The notes beneath the pieces were generated by a model that was given only the letters and a program-made list of their open reading frames with translations, did no database searches and was not told the DNA's origin. Positions 44,047 to 55,816 of a DNA stretch of 64,000 nt are shown here, in pieces. Both the position numbers and the translations under genes were made by a program. Position 1 is the stretch's first letter, and the number at the start of each line of letters is the position of its first letter. Source of the stretch: JBGSTR01 sp963707135 (GTDB lineage: Bacteria > Pseudomonadota > Gammaproteobacteria > Chromatiales > Chromatiaceae); contig CAVPOY010000024.1 in assembly GCA_963707135.1 (NCBI GenBank), positions 186,001 to 250,000 on the forward strand, given 5' to 3'.

Positions 44047-44457
44047 TCGCTTCCGGCGATACCATTTCGAGAATTTACACTTTTCGGATACATTCCGTAA
44101 AAACGACCCTTCTGGGGACCGCACGCCGCTTGGCCTGCGACAGAAAGCACGATCCGGAAATGCGTCATTAATGCCAGTAAATACTCGATATATGTGGTCC
44201 TGACGCTCTTCGTCGGACAGACGAGCCCATCGGTTTGAGCCGAGAAGAAAACCCGTTTCGTGTCCTTTTTTGGCGCCCATTGCGCCGCGAGCGGAACCAG
44301 TCTCACAAAAAAATTTCCACTTTTCTTGCCGTGGATCAAATTTCCTTTCGACAGTCGTTGCGTAACTGTGAAGGGCGTCTAAGCTTGCCTCCGTGTATCA
44401 CGACGAATGGGCTCGGCGGCCCCCGCTGAATGCCGTCCGTGCTCGATAGGCAGCTCA

Positions 44458-45211
44458 ATGCACGGCTCAATCGCGACAACGGCCAATAAGCCCAGCGCCC
44501 CCCGGTTAGAGAGTGGGTTGCGCTGCTCAGATATCGTCTGGGATGAGGTCGCTGACTGCCGCCATTGCGCCATACGCCAGCAGAGCCTGTTCTCCGCCCT
44601 GCGCGGCTCCGATTTCGACCAGATCATCGTCCCTATCAACCGCGCCATCGTACCGGCCGGAACCGTTCTCTATTCGGAGAGCGAGGCCGCGAACGCCATC
44701 TATCACCGTCCGCTGGGGATTGGTAAAGCTCGTCAAGCAATCGCCGGAAGGAACGCCCCGCATCGTGCGCCTGCTCGGCACCGGCGCGGCGGTCGGGCTG
44801 GAGGCGCTCAAGGAAGGGGTCTACTGGCACACCGCGGTGGCGATGCAGGAGACCGCCCTCTGCCGCGTCCCGTTCAAGGTCATCGAACGGCTGCAGACCC
44901 GGAACGCCCAGCTGGCGGACCGGCTGATCGTTCAGTGGGAGCGGTACCTGGAGTACGCGGACCGCTGGATCACGGAGCTCTCGACCGGGCCGGTCAAGGC
45001 CCGCGTCCATCGATTGATCGGGATCCTGGTGGAAATCAACAACAGCGCCGCGGGCGAGATCGAGATCCCCTCGGTGGAGGACCTGGCGGCGACGCTGGGG
45101 GCCTCGATCGAGGCGGTCAGCCGGACCATGGCCGAGCTCAAGCGCGCCAAGGTCCTGACCCGGGTCGCGCCGCGCACCTACCGCTGCGACGCCGAGGCAC
45201 TGGGATGCTGA
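44458..45211 (+). pseudogene. Crp/Fnr-family transcriptional regulator with one frameshift
   Basis: The N-terminal half (CRHCAIRQQSLFSALRGSDF, PAGTVLYSESEAANAIY) and the C-terminal half (LVKLVKQSPEGTPRIVRLLG, ELSTGPVKARVHRLIGIL, then the helix-turn-helix PSVEDLAATLGASIEAVSRT) lie in different frames. The switch is near 44703, where one extra base (likely T in CTATCACC) would restore TVRWGLVKLV. The paired cysteines near the N-terminus recall FNR-like iron-sulfur or metal binding. Both halves are well conserved, so this is either a sequencing error or a very recent mutation. It is a probable regulator of the FNR boxes beside it. Confidence 0.8.
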
Positions 45212-45580
45212 GCCCGGGGGATGCCGCAGCGGTGCGACCCGCCGACCCGACCGGGCCGGACGACGGACCCGCGCACCGATCTACGCGAGACGGCATTTTC
45301 TTGCCCAATCGCATCAGCAAAGAAACATATTCCAATACATCACTGGACCTCCCGGCGCACCGCGTCGGGAGGCCCGAGCGCGTGCCGTTGCCCAGCGGGG
45401 GCCGGCCGCGAGGGTTCTTTCGAGACGGCCGCGGGCGCGGTGGATTCGGCCCGGGTCGTCTCGGGGGGAGACGAGGGAGACAGTCTATGCCAGGGACGGA
45501 CGCGTGTTAGCGGCAAGGGGCCCGAGTAATGGACCCGGGTTTTTGCGGAACCGCTTGGTTTACCAATGTTGGAGGGAGTC
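45212..45580 (+). other. Gap before the large secreted protein
   Basis: 369 bp without a gene I can support. An imperfect GC hairpin ending in GGGTTTTT (about 45518-45545) might terminate the regulator transcript. Confidence 0.3.
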
Positions 45581-48500
45581 ATGAGATCGAGACTACTACC
45601 GCTCTGTATGGCGGCGCTCCTTGCGGGCGCCGGGGGCGGATCGGTCGCCGACGACGGCGCGATCACCAACAAGAGCATGTCGAAGACGATCCAGGTGCCG
45701 GACTTCGACCAGGAGATCGTCAACAGCCATGTCCCGGAGGCCGAGCACGCCTTCACGGACATGATGGGCTTCTACGTGCCGGCCCAGGCCGCCAGCGGTC
45801 TGGTCGGACCTATCGCCTACTGCGATATCGACAACCAGCCCGCGTCCGGCGAGGACTGCACCAACGCCGTCGAAGAGCTGGAGGTGGCCAAGCCGCTGGT
45901 CAACGTCTTCATCTACGGCCCGGCGATCGACGTCGAGGACACCGCGTTCGCCCACAGCTTCATGGACACCTACGCGGCGGTGAGCCTGGACGACGGCGAG
46001 ACCTGGAAGAAGACCAACCTGTCCGAGTCCGCCGACCTGAGCTCGTTCAACCTGGATGACGGACCACAATCCCAGCGGTTACAGGGTGATCCGCTGCCCA
46101 GCGACCACAACATCCGCGCTGGAGACGACAACGGCGCATGCACGCGCCGGGTTACGAGACCCCCTACAGCAGCCGAGTGCACCGAGTGCCACGGCGTGGC
46201 CCTGCAGGGCACCGCCCAGGCGCCGTCCTGCTACAGCTGCCATGACAACAAGTGGGACGAGGACCACCCCGGTCGAGCTCGGCCCGATCGTCTACATGGC
46301 CGAATGGCAGCGCGACGGCAGCAACAAGACCAAGCTCAAGATCGAGGGCGAGAACGCCGCGTCCAAGGCTGAGGTCACCATCATCAACGCCATCACCGGC
46401 GAGGCCGTCGGCACCACCGAGGCCAACAAGGACGGTTAGTTCGACTTCGACGATGAAGCTCAGGGAGCGAGCTGCCGCCCTGCGTCGTCGCCGCCGAGTA
46501 CACCGACACAGACGGCGAGCTCCTCGGCGGGCCCGCCGCTGTCCGTGATCGACAAGGAGACCGGCGAGCCCGTCGAGAACTGCGAGGGCTCACCCGGTCG
46601 ACCTCACCGACTACCCCGGCGGCACCTACAACGTGTTCCACGCCACCGCCGGCAACAAGATGCTGGTGGCCTGGCCCAGCCGCTTCTGCGCGCAAGGGCA
46701 GCCGGCCTACTCGATGACGACCGACAACGGACTGGAGACCCGACAGCAGGCTCGTCTGGCCGCCATCGTCGACTTCATCCAGAGCGGCGACGCCGATCTG
46801 GGCGTCCCGGCCCTGCCGGACTTCAACATGGAAGACGACCTCTACCTGGTCGACGCCTTCGGTGTCGCCGGTACCCAGGGCTCCATCGACTTCGCCGACG
46901 AGGGTTATCCCCAGGCCGGCGTGGTGCCCTTCGGCTGCGTCTGGACGGCCCGCGGCGTGCTGCTGCCGGGCGACGATCCCAGAACCGACGAGAGTCGAAG
47001 CCAGCCACATGGTCTGGACCAAGGCCGAGCGCCTGACCTCCGGGCGGCGCGACCCCAACCGCATCGAGGTCCAGGCGGTGCAAGGGCGCCGGCTTCGTGG
47101 TCACCTGGCAGGAAGACCCCGACGGGCTGCGTCCCGGCCAGGGTGAAGGCCCCGGTGAGGGCTGGAGCGGCGCGGTCGCCCACCCCCAGACCGACGTCTG
47201 GTACTCCTTCATCAACGAAGAGTACTTCGACATCGTCGAGAAGCCGCCGACAACACCACGATCCCGATCGACATCCTGGACCACGACCTGACCCGTGACC
47301 GGCAGGCCCCAGGTGTTCGTGCCGATGGCGGTGCCGATGCGCCTGACCAACAACGCCAAGTGCAACCCGCCCGACGACGTACCGGCGTGCGATCACCGAC
47401 GACCTCTACTGCGACTTCGAGCTCGGCAGCGGCCTACGGCCTGAAGGACCAGTGCGCCGACACCGTGACGATCCTGACCGGCAACGAAAACGACCCGCAG
47501 CGAGACCGAGATCTGCGTCGCCGACACTCGATGGCGACGGCGACGGCCGGACCTGCCCAACCGGGCCAACACCGCCTCGACCCGGCCGCGTACCTCGCTG
47601 CAGGGTTACGACGCGGACGCTGACGGCGACAAGAGCGCCTGGGTGATCGTGGCGGCCGAGGAGTCCAAGGGACTGGGCAAGTACTTCTTCGAGCCGGACG
47701 GCCTCGACGGCGACGCTTCGACGGCTATGCGGATCCCTGCGAGGAAGGCTCTTCGCTGACCTGCACCGAGGAGATCGGCAAGAACCAGTGGTACTTCAGC
47801 TTCGACATGGGCACCCCGGACACCTCCGCGGGCATCGGCAAGCCGAACAGCCTGGTCGAGAACCTGGTGCAGCCAGGGCAACATGCTGAACCAGGCCGAG
47901 GTCTACTGGGAGACCGGCGAGCTGCTTCGGCCTGATGAGCACCGCGGACATGGGTGACGGGAAGCCTCTACGGCGACTACGACTTCGACATCGTCAACAC
48001 CGAGATCGCCCGTCGCGCCAGCCTGCTGGTGCAGCGGCATCGCCAAGGCCGATGGCCAGCGAGAACGACCTGGTGGCCATCCCGTCCTGGAAACAGGGCA
48101 CCATGCGCCAGGGCGGCCCGGCCGACACCATGCTGCGCCGCATCGTGCTGCCGGAGGCTATGGCGAAGAGCCGGAGGGTCCCGATCGACGAGAAGGTCGA
48201 CGCGGATCAGCACCTGGCCGACTGGCAACGAATCAGATCAACGGTGCGAGCCTAGACCGGCGGTTCGGACGGTCTCGACGGCGACGCGTGACACCGAGTG
48301 CATCCGTAACGCGGTGACACCGCGAATACGTCGGAATCGGCCGAGAACTCGATACCCGCCGACGAGACTTCGGTGCAGATCAAGCGGAAGGCCATGCCGT
48401 GCGCCATTCAGGCGGCCGACTGCGACGAGGATACGTGGAGTGCGGGCCCTGGACCGCGGTGGACGACGAACCGCCGAGGTACACTGTGACGGCGACCCGC

Positions 48501-49926
48501 AGACTGCCATGACGTGCAGTGGCGGCCGCAGCGGTTACGCATCGGCATCGAGTCAACCCCTACGCCTTCGAGAACATGGTGTGCGAGAACTGCCTGATCG
48601 ACGCCGGGTACCAACCCGTACTACCCGGGCGGTGTCTGCGCCGATCCGGCGATCAACCTCTCGGGCGTGGTGCCGGATACCTGCATCGATGACGGAGAGC
48701 CGGTGCCGACGATCGCTTGCCCGACGGTGGACTTCACCACGCTCGACCTACGGCATCGGCGACACCAACCCGATCCTGCAGGGTGTGGTACAGGGCGAAG
48801 GCAACACCACGCGGGTGCTCACCTGGCATCAGTGCCCGTCGGACGGCAGCGCAGATCGCGTCGGTGACATCACGCCGGTGACCTGCGACACGGACGACCG
48901 CACGGACGACTTCGTCAACCTGCAGGATCAGTCCTGGTACAACCCGCTGGATGTCTCCAAGGGCCACCGGGGCTTCCTCGACGGCGACTTCGTGATGTTC
49001 CTCTACGCCTGGTCGCCCAACTGGCGCCTCAACGCCAAGGGCAACGACCGCTACGACCTGTACGTGCGGCGCTCCTTCGACGGCGGCGAGACCTGGACCA
49101 CGACCCCGAGCTCGTTCACGGCCAGCGACGGCGTGAGCTACACGGGCGACGGCACCGTCACCTGCGAGACGCTACCGTCACCGACGACGACCGGCACCGG
49201 GCGACCGCGATCGAGCCGAAGGTGTGCTACGAGTTCGCTGCAGGGGCTGCCGAGCATGCCCGCAACGTGACCCAGCACCAGGCCATGCGCATCACCACGC
49301 TGGATCCGCGCTACGCGTCCGGCCACCAAGGCGGACCATCACGGACAGCTGCACGGACGGTCTGTTCGTCGACGACGACGGTCATCGACGGATATCTTCA
49401 CCTGCGACGACACTGTCGGTGGACTATGGACACCGACCTGCGCAATCCGTCGCCGCTACTTCATGGTCTTCGAGACCGGCGACAACACCACGGTGGCAGG
49501 ACGGTGAGGCGGAGCCTCTGGACCTCTACTACAGCCGTGCCGAGGGCTTCGGTGACGACTACGTGGTGTGGACCGAGACGGATACCGGTTACGACGCCGA
49601 TCCGACGAGTGTCTGCTACCCGACCGTGTCCTACGGCGACGCGGATCTGAGGTGCTGGCTGAAGGCTCGGGCTTCTGCAACGAGTTCGACAACCTGAACA
49701 CCGGCGGCGACACCCACTCCAGCGAGGCCAACCTGCGAGTCCAACCCGGACGGCTCGAAGCTGTACGCGCGTCTGGGCGCAGTGGGTCTTCGCAGACGAC
49801 GACGACTACGAAAGCGAGATCATCGAGTCCGACGCCATGGCACGGCGGGTCTGGTGGATCGACGACTATCGTCTCCGACAACCGAACCTGATCTACACCT
49901 TGCCGGGAACGCAGCAGCCGGAGTAG
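45581..49926 (+). pseudogene. Very large secreted heme-motif protein, frame broken many times
   Basis: One coding unit of about 1,450 codons. It has a strong start (GGAGGGAGTC before ATG 45581) and a signal peptide (MRSRLLPLCMAALLAGAGGG). Recognisable stretches follow in alternating frames: FIYGPAIDVEDTAFAHSFMD, SLDDGETWKKTNLSESADLS, two heme sites CTECH and CYSCH (46180-46240), VELGPIVYMAEWQRDGSN, YPGGTYNVFHATAGNKMLVA, SFDGGETWTTTPSSF, ending LIYTLPGTQQPE at 49926. Frame changes occur roughly every 50-200 bp and are mostly +1. One in-frame TAG replaces a GAG (46437). Repeated D-GGETW motifs suggest a sialidase-like propeller. It may belong to the 'choice-of-anchor O' type, but I am not certain. 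A strong terminator follows. Confidence 0.65.
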
Positions 49927-49963
49927 TCGCTAACTGAAACCGCACGAAAAGGCGTGCGAAAGC

Positions 49964-49998
49964 AAGGCGGGCCACCGAAAGGTGGCCCGCCTTTTTTC
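49964..49998 (+). terminator. Strong rho-independent terminator
   Basis: 13-bp perfect stem AAGGCGGGCCACC / GGTGGCCCGCCTT with a GAAA tetraloop (49964-49993), running into six T. It ends the large secreted-protein transcript. Confidence 0.9.
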
Positions 49999-50118
49999 TT
50001 GGCCCGCCCCTTACCCCCTCCGGCTACCAGCGGGTGTCGCCTTTCGTGCGCGACCGCCGGGGTCAAAGCGAAAGGGTGAGGGCCGGATCCGAATCGACAG
50101 CCGCAATGCTCCCGCCGC

Positions 50119-51564
50119 CTACCAGCGGCCGCGCAGCGGCGTGTCGGTGTCGACCCCGAAACGCCCGCTGACGATGTCGTCGGCGTCCCGGGTCAAGCTG
50201 TTGTTGACGTCGAGGATGAACCGCCGGTTGCCGGGCCGCCAGACGCCGATCTTGTCGATGCCGTCACCGCTCCAGTCGCCGGTCACCGGTAGATCCGTGC
50301 TCTGGCCGAACGAGGTGGCGATGTCGCCGGCGTCCCGCGTGTAGTTCCCGTTCCGATCGAGAATGAAACGGCGTCCGGTCGAGCGCCAGACGCCGATCTC
50401 GTCGATGCCGTCGCCGTTCCAGTCCCCGGCGAGCGGCAGGTCGGTCACCTGACCGAATCTCGCCTCGATGTCGCCCGCGTCCCAGGCGAGGCTCCCGTCG
50501 GAATCGAGCAGGAAGCTCCGCGCGCTCGGGCGCCAGACGCCGATGTCGTCGATGCCGTCCCCGTTCCAGTCCCCGATGACCGGGATGTCCCCCGCGGCGC
50601 CGAACGTCACCCGGATATCGCCGCCACCGGGCCCGTCCCATTTGTCGTTGGCGTTGGCGTCGAGCATGAACGCCTGGGTGTCCGGTCGCCAGACGCCGAC
50701 CTCGTCGACGCCGTCGCCGTTCCAGTCCCCGATCACTGGGATGTCCGTGGCCTGGCCGAAGCCGAACGTGACATCGTCGGCGCCGTCCCACCGGTCGTTG
50801 GCGTTGTAGTCCAGCTTGAAGTTCCTCAAGTGCCGCACCCCAACAAGATCGCGCGGCGGAGCGGCGCCGAAGGTGAAGTCGTCCGCCGATATGTTGAGCG
50901 CCTGGCCCAGCTTGCCGTCCATCTCCCGGAACTGGAACTTGCGGAACGGTGCGGTACTGATGACGCCCATGAACTGGTGACCGGTCCCGGTGAGCTTGGC
51001 GAGCTCGACCTGGGTGCGGTCGTCCAGCACCACGGCGATATTGGCCCCGAAGAAACCGCTGAAGAACCCGCCGGCGCCCAGCAGCCGCGGCTCCCCGTCC
51101 ACCAGGGTCCCGGTCACCCCGTCGTGAAAGAGGCACGGCTCGGGGGGATTATCGACGTCGCAGCTCACCACCGAGCCGCTCGCGGACCCGTGCTTGGGGT
51201 CGTAGACCCCCCAGCTGCCGCTGCGCGCGGCCCCGGAGCTGGTCGAGATCCCGTTCGTCAGCGGGTGGTTGGTCGTCCAGACGATGCCCTTGCTGGTGAC
51301 GCTCGGCTGGGTGTTGATCACCGGCCGCGTGACGGTGCCGGTGGTGCGGGCGGCGCCCCAGACCGCATCGCTCTCGAATCCCTCGACGAAGGTGTCCGTG
51401 GTCAGCGACTGGAGCTGCGCCAGGTAGTCGGCGCGATTCAGGCAGACGAAAAGGTCTGGGCCGCCGGTGCAGGCCGCGGCCGCGGGGCCGCAGGCCACCC
51501 AGAGTAGAGGGTTTAGGCACGCGAAGGCGGCTACTGTAAGGCGAGTCCTGTGCGTCTTCATCAT
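50119..51564 (-). CDS. Secreted protein with FG-GAP/VCBS-like repeats
   Basis: 481 aa from ATG 51564. A signal sequence (LTVAAFACLNPLLWVACGPA) precedes an N-terminal domain of about 230 residues (TTDTFVEGFESDAVWG, FFGANIAVVLDDRTQVELA) resembling secreted lectin-like or PEP-CTERM-type domains. From about residue 240 come five tandem repeats of about 48 residues (GDWNGDGIDEIGVWRP... LDxNxNxxWDAGDI...FGQxTDLPV), each with a DxNxDG calcium-binding core. The protein ends right after the last repeat with no anchor or sorting signal. It is convergent with the large heme-motif gene and separated from it by that gene's terminator. Confidence 0.82.
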   Translation of the reverse strand: MMKTHRTRLTVAAFACLNPLLWVACGPAAAACTGGPDLFVCLNRADYLAQLQSLTTDTFVEGFESDAVWGAARTTGTVTRPVINTQPSVTSKGIVWTTNHPLTNGISTSSGAARSGSWGVYDPKHGSASGSVVSCDVDNPPEPCLFHDGVTGTLVDGEPRLLGAGGFFSGFFGANIAVVLDDRTQVELAKLTGTGHQFMGVISTAPFRKFQFREMDGKLGQALNISADDFTFGAAPPRDLVGVRHLRNFKLDYNANDRWDGADDVTFGFGQATDIPVIGDWNGDGVDEVGVWRPDTQAFMLDANANDKWDGPGGGDIRVTFGAAGDIPVIGDWNGDGIDDIGVWRPSARSFLLDSDGSLAWDAGDIEARFGQVTDLPLAGDWNGDGIDEIGVWRSTGRRFILDRNGNYTRDAGDIATSFGQSTDLPVTGDWSGDGIDKIGVWRPGNRRFILDVNNSLTRDADDIVSGRFGVDTDTPLRGRW

Positions 51565-51946
51565 GATATCTGGTAACACTCAAAGTTACGGGTCCGCCGG
51601 GCCCGGGCAGGAGTCGATGCCCCGACGCGCAGGGCTGCAGCCTATCGGCCAAAAAGGTACGTTCGTCGGATGGGCCGGGTGGCGAGCGGCGAGCCTGGAC
51701 CGCTCGCCTCCGGCAGTTTACCCCTTTCGCACAAGAACTTGGGAGTAGGGTGGCCACCCAATTTGTGCGCCCGGATACCCGCATCGGGCTGCTTTTCTCC
51801 CCTACCCGCGGGACTCTGGAGCCAATAGACTTGGCCTCAACGCTGTCTGCAAGAACCGTACAACCCCCGTGGCCGACGGCCCCTCGGGCGCCGAGCCGCA
51901 GGCGGTTTTGCATTTAGACTCGGCCGCATCACCGCAGGGAGGACAC

Positions 51947-54119
51947 ATGAGTAACGTCCGTGAGCTCCGCCCCCAGCGAAAGGGGCCTGATAAGTCAGCC
52001 AACGAGGCCACGCCGCTGAGGCTGGTCGCCGAGTACGCCTGCCTGGCCGCGCGCTGCGGGGAGCCCGCGGAACTGCTCAAGGGCGCCGCGCAGATCCTTG
52101 GGGCGGCGCTGCCCCATTCCCACGTCCTTGTCCTTCGTTGCGAAGGGCGCGGCCCAGGCGCTCTATAGTGCGGCCGGCGCGGGTTGGGGCGGCGCGCCAA
52201 CCGACCGGCTGGCTGAGGCGCTCGCGTCTCTGCCCGAGTCGCCCTTAGGCTTGGTGCGCGAGCGCGCCGCAGCCGATGCGAGCGCTTGCTCGGTCGTCGA
52301 GTTGGACCGCCCGAGCGTCGCCGCCCTGAGCAAGGCGGTCGCGTTCGCCATCGAGCCCGACGCGCTCGATTCGGCCACGCTGGTCCTGCCGCCCCAGGGC
52401 GGCGCTGACATCGCGGCGCTGCTCGCCTCGGTGCGCCCGCGGCCGCCACTCTCCGACGAGGGGCGGCATATCCTGTCGGCCGTGCTGGCAATCCTCGGCT
52501 CGGCACTCGAGTCCGTGCGCGCGAGACAGGATGCCGCCCATCGGCTCCAGCAGATCAGGGGGGCGAAGCTGGCCTGGGAGGGCACGGTCGACGCGCTGCC
52601 CCAAATCGTCTGCGTCCTCGACCGGCGGCGCCGGATCAGCCGGGCGAACCGCGCCATCGAGACCTGGGGCCTGGCCTCCGTCACATCGGGGTCGCTGGGT
52701 AACCTGCACGACCTGCTGCACCCGGGTTGCAGCCAGTCGCCCTGCGGCCTGGCGCGGCGAATCGACAACTCACTCGACCGCCTCCCCGAGGACACGGTCC
52801 AGCAGTTCGAGCACGACGACCCGATCTTGGAGCGGGTGCTTCGGGTCAAGCTCGGCTACGTACATCCGAACTCGGATGTTGTTGGCGATGCCGGCGATGC
52901 ACACTTCTTCGCCGTGGTCGAGGACATCACGCGCGAGAAGGTCGCCCGGCGCAAGGTGGTCGAGGTCAACCGGGAGCTGCAGCGGTTGCTTGAGCACCGG
53001 TCGCTGGCGCTGACCGAGACGAACGCGCATCTGCGCGAGGCGGCCACTGAGCTCGCGGACACCCGGATGGCCTTGGAGGAAACGCGCCGCCGGCACCGAC
53101 TGGTCCTGGAAAACACCATCGCCGGCCTGCTGATGGCCAAGCGGGGGGTCGTGGCCTATTGCAACTACCGTTTCGAGGAGTTGCTCGGTTACGACCGGGG
53201 AGAGCTGGTGGGTGTGCCTGTGGCGCGGCTGTTCGCTCCCGGCTGCTGCGCCGTCAGGGCCACATGTCTTGCCGGCGACAGCCACCACACGCCGCCCGAG
53301 TGCGTCTGCCGCGCCGTGCGCGCCGACGGGACCAAGCTCTGGGTCCGGCGGGCCAACATTGATTTCTTCGCCGAGGGCGAGCACGTCCAGTTCCTTACCG
53401 TCATCAATGTCACCGACCAGATCCGGGCCGAGCAGGCACTGGAGGCCTCGCGTAAGGAGTTGCAGCAGCTCTCGAGGCGGCTGCTCTCGAGCCAGGAGGA
53501 CGAACGAAAACGCATCGCCGGCGATCTGCACGACGGCGTCGGCCAGAGCCTGTGCGCGGTCAAGCTGATGCTCCAGAACACCGCCGCCGAGGTCGCCGCC
53601 CAAGCCGAATACTGGCCGGCGGAGCAGCTCGGCACCTGTGTCGACAAGACCCAAGAGATGATCGACGAGGTACGCCGCCTGTCGATGGCGCTGCGTCCGG
53701 CGATCCTGGACAGCGGCGGACTGCTTCTCGCTCTGGCCAGGCTTTGCCGCGACATGGGCAATGCCGCCCCGTCGCTGAAGATCCATCTGGAGACGGACGT
53801 CGCGGAGCGGGATATCGACGAGCCCCTGAAGATCCATCTGTTCCGCATCGCCCAGGAGGCACTGAACAACACCGTCAAGCACGCGGGCGCGAAGAACCTC
53901 TGGATTCGCCTCGACCATGCGGGCGAAACGACGACGCTGGTCGTCCAGGACGACGGCAACGGCTGTCTGCCATCGGTGGTAAACGGACCGGCTCATGGGC
54001 TCGGGCTCAGCAGCATGAGGCAGCGCGCGGAGCTCAACGGCGGCGAGCTGAGATTCCAGTCGGACCCGGGCCGAGGCACGACGATCTCTGCGGTCTGGAG
54101 ACGATCGAGCGCCCGGTAA
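51947..54119 (+). pseudogene. NarL-type sensor histidine kinase with one frameshift
   Basis: The start ATG 51947 has GGAGGACAC upstream (MSNVRELRPQRKGP). The first ~65 codons (LVAEYACLAARCGEPAELLK) are in one frame and the rest in another; the switch is near 52140 (VLVLRCEG then AAQALYSAAG). The remainder is intact: a GAF-like N-terminal region, two PAS domains (IVCVLDRRRRISRANRAIET; IAGLLMAKRGVVAYCNYRFE), a HisKA_3 dimerisation domain with DLHDGVGQ and a HATPase with DDGNGC and GLGLSSMRQRAELNGGEL. There are no transmembrane helices. A NarL/FixJ response regulator partner is not adjacent. If the frameshift is an error, this is a normal cytoplasmic sensor of about 720 aa. Confidence 0.85.
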
Positions 54120-54973
54120 GTCCGTTGCAATAGGCGACACCGGACGCGGTCCAGGGACGGACCGACGCTCTCGATCGCCGCGGGCCATTCAGGTCACGAG
54201 GGGCGGTCGATCGCAATCCTCTGCGACCCTGTCGCGAGCGCCGCCAGGTGTGAGCGCCTGGCACGCGGCTGCAAGACTGCAAGACCAGCGTCCCGTCTGC
54301 ACTCACCCTCACGGTCCCTCTCCCGCGCCGTCCAACCGACCCAGCCGAGGGCTGAGCCTACGGCCCGATCACGGCTTGTACGGACGCGGAGCGTCACTTC
54401 CTGACGGCCGCCGTTGTCAGCTCGCCGGCAGTCATAGCCCAACCGCCTGTTTTTATGGCACAACATCGATGGCATGCCTTGTGCCCATGTCATAGCAAGG
54501 AACGAAGACGCCGAGTCCAAAGGTCCGCGAGAGACCAGAGGCCAGGGATAAAGGATGCCAGCGGCAGAATAAGCAGCCAGGGACGTGCCGCGAGGGCGAA
54601 ATCGACGCCCTGCCCCGGGTCAAGGACGCGTCGTCGGCCAGGGACGGCCGCTACGCCAAGGATGGGAAGGGTGCGGCAACAGTTGGCCGCGGACACGAGC
54701 AAGCGATGGACCGCCGTTCGCTACCGCTCCACGCGCTTGAAAACTAGAGAAACCTGCATCAGCGATTGTCCGAACCCGAGTCGCCACGAGCCCATGGAGG
54801 GGCTCTTGCGGCGACCCTTCCGGAGCGCCATTGGGCGAGGAAGGGCGCAGGAAAATGTGACTCGAGTCTGAGTTCTCAGCTTGCCGGGCGGAAACCGGGC
54901 GGGAAGATCTGAGATTCTCGCGCCGATCGGGTCAGTAACTGGAAACGATAAGCGTCTCCCCAAGGAGGGCCCA
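54120..54973. other. Long gene-free stretch
   Basis: 854 bp with only short open frames on both strands that lack ribosome-binding sites and recognisable products. I see no RNA gene, mobile-element end or strong terminator; a small hairpin CCAGG...CCTGG lies near 54245-54262. Confidence 0.4.
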
Positions 54974-55087
54974 ATGACCGGATTGATCACCGCTAGCCTC
55001 GCAATCACGCTGTTTTCGGTTGGGGTTCTTGTCGGCTGGGTGACCCTCGGCCTGCTTTCCGCCCGCGGGCGGGACTACGAGGACTGA
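54974..55087 (+). CDS. Small single-span membrane protein (37 aa)
   Basis: ATG 54974 is preceded by AAGGAGGGCCCA, one of the best ribosome-binding sites in the window. The product is a single hydrophobic helix (LITASLAITLFSVGVLVGWV) followed by a short polar tail LLSARGRDYED. Small single-pass proteins like this often regulate membrane complexes. No family is recognised and it stands alone in a 1.9-kb gene-poor stretch. Confidence 0.6.
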   Translation: MTGLITASLAITLFSVGVLVGWVTLGLLSARGRDYED

Positions 55088-55744
55088 GACACCCAACTTC
55101 CCGGCGCATAGGCATGGCGATTCGCGCCACCCCGAGAATGCACGCACAAATTGCGGGCTCCATTTCCCCTCGCCCCGTACACTCTCCCCGCCGGGGCGAA
55201 AGGGACAGTTTGCGCCTTGGGGGGCTTGTTTTCCTTCCAGCAGGGGTCCGAGCGACCGATCCAGGTGCTTGTCGCGTTTGCGGTCCGCTCAGGACCAGCA
55301 TCAGTGCCGGCTTCGTCCCGGTCCATGCGTTTCGGGACGCAACGCCGCGCCCGGTTCGGGGGTCCTGAACGGCCATCCGGCCCAACCGTTCCGAGCGGCC
55401 CGTCTATTGACCCCACGTCCCGCGCCGGGGGTGATTATCGTCGCTATCTTCCCGATTCCACTGTCCCCGCAGCGGACCGGCATCCACCGGGCGACACATT
55501 AACCGCTGCATCATCGCTTTTTTCTAATACAATTTACTGGCTCATTTAGGGCACCCGGTTCGGATGGTCGTTTTCCGGGGAGACGGCGGAGCGCGTGGCT
55601 TTGCGCCGGTCCCAAGAAGCGTCCCGACGTTGACACGTTCAGACGACAGGGATTATGTTGCAGTGCAGCATTCTCGGTCGTTAGAATGGGGCGAACCTGC
55701 CTGGTCAGGAAACGGCGAACTGCGTTGGGGTTGGCGACCGGAAT

Positions 55745-55785
<41 letters not shown>

Positions 55786-55790
55786 TAACC

Positions 55791-55816
55791 GGAACGGAAC
55801 GGAACGGAACGGAACG
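55791..55816 (+). repeat. (GGAAC) pentanucleotide tandem repeat
   Basis: Five GGAAC units plus one base, about 255 bp before the sugar transferase start. Pentamer copy-number changes would shift frame or alter promoter/leader spacing. Confidence 0.95.

Noticed and set aside
43765..44280. 171-aa minus-strand frame in the FNR-box region
   Set aside because: It overlaps the two FNR boxes and AT-rich promoter DNA, and has no ribosome-binding site or recognisable domain.
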